Shown here piece by piece: positions 50,062 through 57,818 of a stretch of 64,000 bases of DNA; position 1 is the first letter of the stretch, and every line of letters begins with the position of its first letter. The DNA lies in NCBI RefSeq assembly GCF_039537875.1, contig NZ_BAABBI010000002.1, positions 372,001-436,000 on the forward strand. Direction: 5' to 3'. Under the pieces are notes generated by a model. It saw nothing but the letters and a program-made list of their open reading frames with translations, was not told the origin of the DNA and ran no database searches. This DNA is from Corallibacter vietnamensis. Lineage in GTDB: Bacteria; Bacteroidota; Bacteroidia; Flavobacteriales; Flavobacteriaceae. The translations under genes were made by a program, and so were the position numbers.

Positions 50062-51219
50062 TTAGTAGTTTACGTATTCTACAATTTCAAGGCCATAACC
50101 AATCATACCAACACGTTTAGTTTGTTCGCTATTAGAGATTAAACGTAGCTTATGAATGTTTAAATCATGTAAAATTTGTGCGCCTATACCAAAGTCTTTA
50201 CTGTCCATTTCTATACGAGGTGCTTTTACAACTTCACCTTCAATTTGAGATTCTTTAAGAGCGCTTAAGCGTTTAAGTAAATTCATAGATTGCGACTGCT
50301 GGTTGATAAACACAATAGCACCTTTTCCTTCATCATTTACAACTTTAAACATATCGTCAAGTTTCTCGTCTGCATTATTTGTTAGCGTACCTAATATGTC
50401 ATTATTTACAAGCGTAGCATTAATTCGAGTTAAAACAGGCTCATTAGGGCTCCAAGTACCTTTTGTTAATGCAATGTGTATTTGGTCATTTGTTGTTTGG
50501 TGGTAAGCTCTTAATCTAAATTTACCAAAGCGGGTTTCTATGTTGAAATCTTCTTTCTTTTCAATTAAAGAATCATGCTCCATACGGTATGCAACTAAAT
50601 CTTCAATAGAAATTATTTTTAAGTCGAATTTTTTGGCAACTTCAACAAGTTGTGGCAATCTAGCCATTGTGCCATCTTCATTAAGAATTTCAACTAATAT
50701 ACCTGCGGGATTTAATCCTGCTAAACGCGATAAATCAACAGCGGCTTCAGTATGACCTGTTCGTCTTAAAACACCACCATTTTTTGCTTTTAGAGGAAAA
50801 ATATGTCCTGGACGACCTAAATCATGAGGTTTTGTGTCTTTGTTTACAAGAGCTTGTATGGTTTTAGATCTGTCATGAACAGAGATTCCTGTAGTGCAGC
50901 CATGTCCTATTAAGTCAACAGATACTGTAAACTGTGTGTGGTGTAATACAGTGTTGTTCTGTACCATCATGCTTAAATCTAATTCTTGACATCTGTCTTC
51001 AGTTAGAGGAGCACAAATTAAACCACGGCCATTCGTAGCCATAAAGTTTATCATTTCAGGAGTAACCTTTTCAGCAGCAGCAATAAAATCACCTTCGTTT
51101 TCTCTATTTTCATCATCAACTACTATGATAACTTTTCCTAATCTGATATCATTAATAGCGTCTTCAATTGTATTGAGTTGTATTTTAGCTGTTTGATTTG
51201 CTGTTTTAAGCGTAGACAT
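50062..51219 (-). CDS. ribB: 3,4-dihydroxy-2-butanone-4-phosphate synthase with degenerate GTP cyclohydrolase II domain
   Basis: 385 residues. The N-terminal RibB half (about 10-215) is complete: VVDDENRENEGDF, HTQFTVSVD, RPGHIFPLKAKNGGVLRRTGHTEAAVDL. The C-terminal half has the RibA fold outline (FRLRAYHQTTNDQIHIAL, GIGAQILHDL) but lacks the zinc-binding cysteines and the RVHSEC and GSLRCDCG motifs of active GTP cyclohydrolase II. It therefore likely makes only the butanone phosphate for riboflavin; the second half may regulate. A similar RibBX architecture is known from Proteobacteria. A separate RibA is expected elsewhere. A TATCTTTG box lies at 51242-51249 upstream. Confidence 0.9.
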   Translation of the reverse strand: MSTLKTANQTAKIQLNTIEDAINDIRLGKVIIVVDDENRENEGDFIAAAEKVTPEMINFMATNGRGLICAPLTEDRCQELDLSMMVQNNTVLHHTQFTVSVDLIGHGCTTGISVHDRSKTIQALVNKDTKPHDLGRPGHIFPLKAKNGGVLRRTGHTEAAVDLSRLAGLNPAGILVEILNEDGTMARLPQLVEVAKKFDLKIISIEDLVAYRMEHDSLIEKKEDFNIETRFGKFRLRAYHQTTNDQIHIALTKGTWSPNEPVLTRINATLVNNDILGTLTNNADEKLDDMFKVVNDEGKGAIVFINQQSQSMNLLKRLSALKESQIEGEVVKAPRIEMDSKDFGIGAQILHDLNIHKLRLISNSEQTKRVGMIGYGLEIVEYVNY

Positions 51220-51253
51220 AATCTTGTTTTAAAAATGTACGCAAAGATATGGC

Positions 51254-53170
51254 TTATTTTGAACTATTTGAAAGGTCTGCTGTTAATTTATTCCTATTTA
51301 TTATATGTGCTAAAGGGTATAATGCAGCGCCTAATATTAGCCATATAGGATTTTTAGAAACTCCTTTTTGAGGTAGAATTTTATAAATCTTTATTGTTTG
51401 TAAAAAAGAGACAATATAATACACAAGCATAAGCGAAAATGCTATAATGCTTAATTGTAAACAAACGACAGCAATTTCGGGTAACTTGTTGTTTTTTAAA
51501 ATGAAATATAAAGGAAGTAATATAGCGCCAGCTATGTAGAAAATAAGCGTAAATCTAGCATATTCGTTGTAGTCCTTTAATATTTCTTTTGATGCTGTTG
51601 TTTGTTGCTCGTCTAAAACGTTTTTCTCTGTAAAATGATTTTTTTGTTTTAATACATTTACAACAGATTCAGGGAGGTCTTCTTTTGATATCCTGTCGTC
51701 TTCAGAATCAACTCTTTTATTGAATAGTTTTTTTAATGGCTCTGTTATATGATCAAATTCAAACAAACCTCTATCAGCTGTAGCTCTTCGTGTTAAAAAG
51801 ATACCTAATGGTAGCATAATTAGGGTAGAGAACCAAGCGGCAAGAGCAGGGTTTATACTGCCATCACTAGCACTGTTTTTAGCAAAAATACCAATAAAGT
51901 GATAGGTTAAGAATAGTAATATGGCTATTACCATAGGTAAACCTATACCACCTTTTCTAATTAATGCTCCTAATGGCGCTCCTACAAAAAATAAAATAAT
52001 ACAAGCAAAACCTAAAGCAAGCTTTTCATGTAATGCAATAATATGCTTGTTTAGTATTACGCTTTTAAATTTTAAGAAAACGCCTTTTGAGTTTATTATT
52101 TGTTTTGAGCTTTTTACCGAGTTTATAGCGAGGTTAATGATTTGTACTTTTTTTGATGTTGCAAACAAATCTAGAACAGCGCCATTGTAGTCTTTATCTT
52201 GACTTAATGAATCAGTTTTCTTTTTGTTAGTATCTTTTTTTGTTGTGTTAACACCATGATTAAGAACAGGTAGGTTAGTGCGGTTATATAGGTTTGTTGT
52301 AAGTTGATTATAATCGTTTTTTAAATCAACTTTTAGCGAATCTATACTGTAATTCAAATCAGATATATTAAGCATGTTGTACTTATCTGAAATGTTTTTT
52401 TCTTCAAGATCGTTTACATTGTATTCTGATAAATCTATATTGATTACATATTTATCAAAGGCGCTTTTTTTCATAGGGCGCTTTTCTCGATCTTTAAAAT
52501 CTTTTGGAGGTGTATCATCATAAAAATATCCGTTGTATAAAATCAACTTTAGCACGTCTGATGATTCTTCTCCTATTAATTCTCCTGTTTTAGATATAAT
52601 TACAGTGTGGTTACCTTGAGTGCTACCGCTTTTTTCATGAATAATAACATCTTCTAAAAACTGACCTCTATCGCCACTTTTTTTGGCAACCTTGATGTTG
52701 TATTTATTGCCTATTTCATTAAACTGCCCTTCAGCAATAACCATTGCGGGTTTAAGTTTAGCAATGTTTTTACGAAGGTTGTAGGAGTTGTATTCTGCCC
52801 AAGGAATGACATTATTACTAAAGAAAAAGGTAACAATAGCCAAGCCTAGAATAAAAATGCTTAAACCAGTCATAGCTCGCTGAAGAGAAATTCCGGTTGA
52901 TTTCATTGCTGCAAATTCATAATTTTCAGCAAAGCTCCCAAACACCATAATAGATGCAAGTAGTATAGTAAGCGGTAATACTAACGGAATTAGTTTTGGA
53001 GAGAAATATAGTAAAAACTTTGCAACTACTAATATGTCTAAATCTTTACCAGCTAACTCTTTAATGTAAAGCCAAATGGTTTGTAATACAAAAATCAGCA
53101 TAAGAATAACAAATACGCTGATAAAAGTTTTTAAGTAGGAGGTTAGTATGTAGCGGTCTAAAATTTTCAA
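51254..53170 (-). CDS. LptF/LptG-family permease
   Basis: 638 residues. Six membrane helices are split around a large periplasmic beta-jellyroll domain (about 150-350). The first segment has the family form ILDRYILTSYLKTFISVFVILML and FAENYEFAAMKSTGISLQRAM, the latter being the coupling region for the LptB ATPase. An unusual long insertion (about 500-570) is cytoplasmic and charged. LptF/G lift LPS from the inner membrane into the Lpt bridge. It is 8 bp after lolA and upstream of ribB. Bacteroidota often carry this as a longer single gene. Confidence 0.9.
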   Translation of the reverse strand: MKILDRYILTSYLKTFISVFVILMLIFVLQTIWLYIKELAGKDLDILVVAKFLLYFSPKLIPLVLPLTILLASIMVFGSFAENYEFAAMKSTGISLQRAMTGLSIFILGLAIVTFFFSNNVIPWAEYNSYNLRKNIAKLKPAMVIAEGQFNEIGNKYNIKVAKKSGDRGQFLEDVIIHEKSGSTQGNHTVIISKTGELIGEESSDVLKLILYNGYFYDDTPPKDFKDREKRPMKKSAFDKYVINIDLSEYNVNDLEEKNISDKYNMLNISDLNYSIDSLKVDLKNDYNQLTTNLYNRTNLPVLNHGVNTTKKDTNKKKTDSLSQDKDYNGAVLDLFATSKKVQIINLAINSVKSSKQIINSKGVFLKFKSVILNKHIIALHEKLALGFACIILFFVGAPLGALIRKGGIGLPMVIAILLFLTYHFIGIFAKNSASDGSINPALAAWFSTLIMLPLGIFLTRRATADRGLFEFDHITEPLKKLFNKRVDSEDDRISKEDLPESVVNVLKQKNHFTEKNVLDEQQTTASKEILKDYNEYARFTLIFYIAGAILLPLYFILKNNKLPEIAVVCLQLSIIAFSLMLVYYIVSFLQTIKIYKILPQKGVSKNPIWLILGAALYPLAHIINRNKLTADLSNSSK

Positions 53171-53178
53171 AAGAATCC

Positions 53179-53814
53179 CTAGTCTAGTTTATTTATATAG
53201 TAATTTTTGTATTTGCTTTTATCAAAAGTAAATAAGGTTTTTGATAAGGGTTCGTTTGTTTTAAAAGAATTAACAGTTAATGTTGTTTTTACACCGTTTT
53301 TTCCTATTTGAATTAGGTTGTATATGTGTTTTGTTTGAGCATCAATTCCTAATAATACATTCTTTATTTCAGAATCAGAGTCCATAGGTGTTAGTTTTAC
53401 ATATTGAATATTGCGACCTCTTACATTTTGAACAATATCCATTTTGTAAGTATAGCCATCTTCGTAAAATGAAAGCATTTTACTTGGTGTTATGCTGTTT
53501 TCGTCATCACCATTTTCTTGAGAAACTGTTACTTCTTCATCATCAGGGCTGATGCTGTATAGTGTTTTTCCGTCAAAAATACGTGTAGACCCTAATATGT
53601 TTAAACGGTATTTGTCTCCTTGCATGGCAACATCACCACGTGTTTCTTGTTTGATGTTTTCTGATAAGTTTTCTAGTGCGTATTTAAAGTCTATTGATAT
53701 GTTTTCATAGCTTTTTACTTTTGCAGATACTTCATCAAGTAATGATTTAGCTTTGTTTTGAGCAAATGTTGTAGTGCATATTGTAAGCGCTAATAATGCA
53801 ATAATCTTTTTCAT
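53179..53814 (-). CDS. lolA: Outer-membrane lipoprotein carrier protein LolA
   Basis: About 211 residues from the ATG at 53814, which starts the signal peptide (MKKIIALLALTICTTTFAQ). An in-frame ATG at 53829 adds five residues overlapping the ftsK stop. The body has the LolA half-barrel pattern: 'VKSYENISIDFKYALENLS', 'GDVAMQGDKYRLNILGSTRIFDGKTLYS' and 'YKMDIVQNVRGRNIQYVKLTP'. It carries lipoproteins through the periplasm from LolCDE to the outer membrane. It lies between ftsK and the LptF/G gene, giving a compact envelope-assembly block. Confidence 0.9.
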   Translation of the reverse strand: MKKIIALLALTICTTTFAQNKAKSLLDEVSAKVKSYENISIDFKYALENLSENIKQETRGDVAMQGDKYRLNILGSTRIFDGKTLYSISPDDEEVTVSQENGDDENSITPSKMLSFYEDGYTYKMDIVQNVRGRNIQYVKLTPMDSDSEIKNVLLGIDAQTKHIYNLIQIGKNGVKTTLTVNSFKTNEPLSKTLFTFDKSKYKNYYINKLD

Positions 53815-53818
53815 GTTA

Positions 53819-56221
53819 TTAAATTTCATTTTCTAAAAGTTGGTCTAATGCTGTTAAATCAGGAACAAGAACTTGTCTAGCTTTACTGCCTTCAAAACCA
53901 CCTACAATTCCGGCAGCTTCTAATTGATCTATGATTCTTCCGGCTCTGTTGTATCCTAGTTTAAGCTTACGCTGTAATAAAGATGCAGAACCTTGTTGTG
54001 CTGTAACAATAATTTCAGCAGCTTCTCTAAAAAGTTTGTCTCTGTCAGCTATATCTACATCAATACTTGTGCCACTTTCCTCACCAACATACTCTGGCAG
54101 CATATATGCATCAGGATAAGCTTTTTGCGATCCGATGAACTCTGTTATTTTTTCTACTTCAGGCGTGTCAACAAAAGCACATTGTATACGAATCATATCG
54201 TTTCCTTGTGTGTAAAGCATATCTCCACGACCTATAAGTTGATCTGCTCCAGAACCATCTAGAATTGTACGAGAGTCTATTTTTGATGTTACTCTAAAAG
54301 CTATTCTAGCAGGGAAGTTTGCTTTGATAATACCTGTAATAACGTTTACCGATGGACGTTGTGTTGCAATAATTAAGTGAATACCAATGGCACGTGCTAA
54401 TTGAGCTAAACGCGCTATAGGTGTTTCTACTTCTTTTCCTGCGGTCATTATTAAATCGGCAAACTCATCAACCACAAGTACAATGTATGGTAAAAACTGA
54501 TGTCCATCATTAGGATTTAATTTTCTAGCTTTAAATTTAGCATTGTACTCTGCAATATTTCTGCAAAGCGCATTTTTAAGCAACTCGTAGCGGTTGTCCA
54601 TTTCAATACATAAAGAATTTAATGTATTGATAACCTTTGTGTTGTCTGTGATGATAGCATCTTCACTATCAGGTAGTTTTGCTAGATAGTGACGTTCTAT
54701 TTTGTTGAAAAGCGTAAGTTCTACTTTTTTAGGATCAACCAAAACAAATTTTACTTCAGCTGGATGCTTCTTATAAAGTAGTGATGTAAGCACAGCGTTT
54801 AACCCAACAGATTTACCTTGTCCTGTGGCACCTGCCATAAGTAAGTGAGGCATTTTTGCCAAATCAACGACAAAGGTTTCGTTGCTAATTGTCTTTCCTA
54901 ATGCAATAGGTAGTTGCATTTCGGCTTTTTGAAACTTTTGCGAAGCAATTACTGATCGCATAGAAACGATAGTTGAGTTTTTATTAGGAACTTCAATACC
55001 AATAGTACCTTTTCCTGGAATAGGAGCTATGATTCGAATTCCTAAAGCTGAAAGCGATAGGGCAATATCATCTTCTAAATTTTTAATTTTAGATATTCTA
55101 ATACCTGCTTCAGGAACAATTTCGTAAAGAGTTACAGTTGGCCCAATTGTAGCTTTAATACTAGCAATACCTATCTTGTAGTTGTTTAAAGTTTCTACAA
55201 TACGATTTTTGTTTTCTTCAAGTTCTTCTTGATTAATGGTGATACCTTCGGTTTCATATTTTTTAAGAAGCTCTAATGAAGGGAATTGGTAGTTGCTTAA
55301 TTCTAGCGTAGGGTCAAATTGACCAAAATCTTCAACTAACTTGTTAGCAAGATTATCAGTTTCTGATAGTTCTTCTTCAACATCTTCAACCTCAATTTTC
55401 ATTTCAGGCTTCTCATCTTTGTTGTCTTCTTGAACTGTCTCTAGTTTTAATTCTGGTTTTTCAGTTTCTTTAGCTGTTGTAATTGATGGTTCTTCTTCCT
55501 CTTTTTTGTTGCTCTCTATTTGAAGATCAAAGGCAGATTTAATATCTTCTGCTTCAGCGGTTAAATCGTTGTCTATTGGAGTAACAATTTCATCTTCTGA
55601 AATGTCGTCAAGGTTGTTTTTAAGTTCGTTTTTAGCAGATTTGAAAAACGTTTTAAAACTATCAGCAGTTACTTTAAAACGAATGGCTAAATAAGTAATA
55701 AGACCGAAAACAAGTAATAAAACAGTTCCTATTTTACCTAGATAATCTTGTAAAAAAGTGTTTATTTCATAACCTATCGTTCCGCCAAGAATGTCTAGTT
55801 TATTTGTAAAGAAGCCAAAAGTAACTGAAAACCAAATAACGATTAAGGTTCCCCAAAACCAATGTCTTCGAAGTTTGTTTTTGTTGATATTAGTTATAAC
55901 ATAAACGCCAGATAAGAATATTAAACCGGAAAAGATAAAAGATGCAATACCAAAGCCTCTTTTAATGAAAAAATCACTTAACCAAGCACCTGATTTGCTT
56001 AACCAATTTTCAGTTTTTACCTCTCTTGATGTAAATTCAGATAGTGCACTTTGATCTGCATTACCTGTAAAAAAGTAAGATACAAAAGCAATAAACAGTA
56101 AAAGTCCTAGTAGAATAAGAAAGCTACCAAATATCAGTTTTTGTTGGTTAGATAGGTTAAAGCTAGGAACTTTAAAATTGAGTTTACGTGTTTTTTTTTG
56201 TTTGGTCTTCTTCTTTGCCAT
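53819..56221 (-). CDS. ftsK: DNA translocase FtsK/SpoIIIE
   Basis: 800 residues. Four N-terminal membrane helices (about 25-175) are followed by an acidic Glu/Lys-rich linker (about 200-300), the FtsK alpha/beta motor with Walker A GATGQGKSVGLNAV near residue 455 and Walker B IVLVVDEFADLIM, and the C-terminal gamma winged helix (residues about 735-795; LLQRKLKLGYNRAGRIIDQLE) that reads KOPS-like sites. It clears chromosome dimers and DNA at the division septum. The short linker compared with E. coli FtsK is usual outside enterobacteria. Confidence 0.95.
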   Translation of the reverse strand: MAKKKTKQKKTRKLNFKVPSFNLSNQQKLIFGSFLILLGLLLFIAFVSYFFTGNADQSALSEFTSREVKTENWLSKSGAWLSDFFIKRGFGIASFIFSGLIFLSGVYVITNINKNKLRRHWFWGTLIVIWFSVTFGFFTNKLDILGGTIGYEINTFLQDYLGKIGTVLLLVFGLITYLAIRFKVTADSFKTFFKSAKNELKNNLDDISEDEIVTPIDNDLTAEAEDIKSAFDLQIESNKKEEEEPSITTAKETEKPELKLETVQEDNKDEKPEMKIEVEDVEEELSETDNLANKLVEDFGQFDPTLELSNYQFPSLELLKKYETEGITINQEELEENKNRIVETLNNYKIGIASIKATIGPTVTLYEIVPEAGIRISKIKNLEDDIALSLSALGIRIIAPIPGKGTIGIEVPNKNSTIVSMRSVIASQKFQKAEMQLPIALGKTISNETFVVDLAKMPHLLMAGATGQGKSVGLNAVLTSLLYKKHPAEVKFVLVDPKKVELTLFNKIERHYLAKLPDSEDAIITDNTKVINTLNSLCIEMDNRYELLKNALCRNIAEYNAKFKARKLNPNDGHQFLPYIVLVVDEFADLIMTAGKEVETPIARLAQLARAIGIHLIIATQRPSVNVITGIIKANFPARIAFRVTSKIDSRTILDGSGADQLIGRGDMLYTQGNDMIRIQCAFVDTPEVEKITEFIGSQKAYPDAYMLPEYVGEESGTSIDVDIADRDKLFREAAEIIVTAQQGSASLLQRKLKLGYNRAGRIIDQLEAAGIVGGFEGSKARQVLVPDLTALDQLLENEI

Positions 56222-56283
56222 TCAAGCATTATTAGGTTAGCAAAAATACAAATAACTAACGTTTATCCTAAAGGTATGTTATA

Positions 56284-56652
56284 TTAAAATAACTTGGGTA
56301 AATAAATAATAGCACCTATTATTATTGCAATAATAGCAAATAAAAAAACAGCACCCGCAGCTAGGTCTTTTATTAGGCCTATTTTAGGGTGATGTTCTGG
56401 GTGAATAAAATTGGCAACTTCTTCAATAGCAGTATTTAGTCCTTCAATTGCAATGATAATTCCAATGGTTAGTGTTTGTGCAATCCATTCGGTTGGAGAT
56501 AAGCCTACAACGTATCCAATTCCAGTCATAACAAGTCCAATGCAAACTTGAACTTGTATGCTGGATTCAGTTTTTATTAAGAATAAAGCGCCTTTAAAGG
56601 CATAGCCAATGCTTTTTAATCTATTTATAAAAAAAGACTCTTTTTTAGTCAT
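56284..56652 (-). CDS. dgkA: Diacylglycerol kinase family protein (undecaprenol/DAG kinase type)
   Basis: 122 residues with three to four membrane helices. Characteristic motifs are RLKSIGYAFKGALFLIKTESSIQVQ near the N-terminus, EGLNTAIEEVANFI (catalytic Glu and Asn) and KDLAAGAVFLFAIIA. It matches prokaryotic DgkA-type kinases; in species without membrane-derived oligosaccharides, these often phosphorylate undecaprenol. Its start overlaps the tpx stop by 8 bp, so they form one transcript. Confidence 0.9.
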   Translation of the reverse strand: MTKKESFFINRLKSIGYAFKGALFLIKTESSIQVQVCIGLVMTGIGYVVGLSPTEWIAQTLTIGIIIAIEGLNTAIEEVANFIHPEHHPKIGLIKDLAAGAVFLFAIIAIIIGAIIYLPKLF

Positions 56653-57151
56653 TCATTAAGGCGTCTAAAGCAGCTTTGTAATTAGGTTCATCTACAATTT
56701 CAGAAACTTGTTCTGTGTAGCTAACAGTGCCATTTTCGTCTACAACTACAATACATCTAGAGTGTAAAGCTTCTAAAGGTCCGTTTGTAAAATCTAAACC
56801 ATAAGCTTTGCCAAAACTTCCGTCTTTATAATCAGAAAGAGAGATAACATTATCTAGCCCTTCAGCGCCACAAAAGCGTCCCATAGCAAATGGTAAATCA
56901 CGAGAAATACATAAAACCTTTGTGTTTTCTAGTTGGCTAGCTTCTTTGTTAAAGGTTCTAACAGAAGTTGCGCAAGTGCCAGTATCAACACTAGGAAAAA
57001 TATTAAGTATTACCTTACTTCCGCTAAAATCAGAAAGAGACTTTGTTTCTAAATCTGTGTTTGTAAGTTTAAAATCAGGAGCTTTAGATCCTACTTTAGG
57101 TAATGTTCCTGATGTTTCTATTTTGTTTCCTTTTAAGGTTACAGTAGCCAT
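56645..57151 (-). CDS. tpx: Thiol peroxidase Tpx
   Basis: 168 residues. The peroxidatic Cys is in FPSVDTGTCATSVRTFN (about residue 61) and the resolving Cys in ISRDLPFAMGRFCGAEGLDNV (about residue 95). GNKIETSGTLPKVGSKAPDF at the N-terminus is also diagnostic for atypical 2-Cys Tpx. It reduces alkyl hydroperoxides using thioredoxin. It is first in the run tpx-dgkA and divergent from the 80-residue exported protein; 57152-57385 is the shared upstream region. Confidence 0.94.
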   Translation of the reverse strand: MATVTLKGNKIETSGTLPKVGSKAPDFKLTNTDLETKSLSDFSGSKVILNIFPSVDTGTCATSVRTFNKEASQLENTKVLCISRDLPFAMGRFCGAEGLDNVISLSDYKDGSFGKAYGLDFTNGPLEALHSRCIVVVDENGTVSYTEQVSEIVDEPNYKAALDALMND

Positions 57152-57385
57152 AATTGTTTCTTTTTAAAATTTTACTAAAAATAATAATTTAATAAGTCTA
57201 TAAAAGAAAATTACCATAGGTTTTTGCTAAAAATTTTTGATGCATGATGCAGTTTGTATAGCTAAAGTCATCTGAAACTATTAAAAAGGTGTTAGTGTTT
57301 TGTTAAACAGTGCTATGCAAACATCCAGTATTTGATGATGGGCGTAAATGATTAAAACAAATCTATAAACATAAATTTTTTACCT

Positions 57386-57628
57386 ATGAAATTATCAAAA
57401 AAATTATTTGCAGCATTATTATTTATGGGCTTTTTAGGGCTTTCTCAAACAACTTTTGCTCAAAGTGCAGAAACTAAAACCGAAGAAAAAACTGAAAAAG
57501 AATCAACTGTAGAAAAAACAGAAACTAAAGAAGCTACAACTGCTACATCAAAAAAAGAGCATGAAGCAAAAGCAACAGAAGAGAAGCAGGTTGATAAAAA
57601 TGCAACAAAAGAAGACGAAGAGCAATAA
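57386..57628 (+). CDS. Low-complexity exported Lys/Glu/Thr-rich protein
   Basis: 80 residues. A standard signal peptide (KLFAALLFMGFLGLSQTTFAQ) is followed by about 55 residues made almost only of Lys, Glu, Thr, Ala and Asp, including ETKTEEKTEKESTVEKTETK. It is probably unstructured or a single charged helix. No family is known. A good terminator follows, which supports a genuine gene. Rich charged repeats may reflect a wall or stress-related spacer; this is not more than a guess. Confidence 0.7.
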   Translation: MKLSKKLFAALLFMGFLGLSQTTFAQSAETKTEEKTEKESTVEKTETKEATTATSKKEHEAKATEEKQVDKNATKEDEEQ

Positions 57629-57656
57629 AATATAATTGTAAAACCTCTTTTTTATT

Positions 57657-57692
57657 AAAGCCTTATAATGCAAAGTTATAGGGCTTTTTTTA
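57657..57692 (+). terminator. Intrinsic terminator after the 80-residue protein gene
   Basis: Stem AAGCCtTATAA / TTATAgGGCTT followed by seven T residues. Confidence 0.8.
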
Positions 57693-57784
57693 TTGTATAA
57701 ATAGTTGATTTATAAATTATATCTATACTGTTATAATTTTAAATACATTATTTTTATAAGGCATTCTCCTTTGTAATAACTAAC

Positions 57785-57807
57785 TTTAAGAAGTTATAAT
57801 TCTTAAA
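57785..57807 (+). promoter_or_regulatory. Inverted repeat in the katG leader
   Basis: Perfect 8-bp arms TTTAAGAA and TTCTTAAA with a seven-base spacer GTTATAA, ending 11 bases before the katG ATG. It could be an operator for a peroxide regulator or a hairpin in the mRNA leader. Confidence 0.5.
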
Positions 57808-57818
57808 ATCAAAAATAT

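Noticed and set aside
51220..51253. FMN riboswitch before ribB
   Set aside because: Only about 35 bp lie between lptF/G and ribB, with a -7 box; there is no room for an RFN element.
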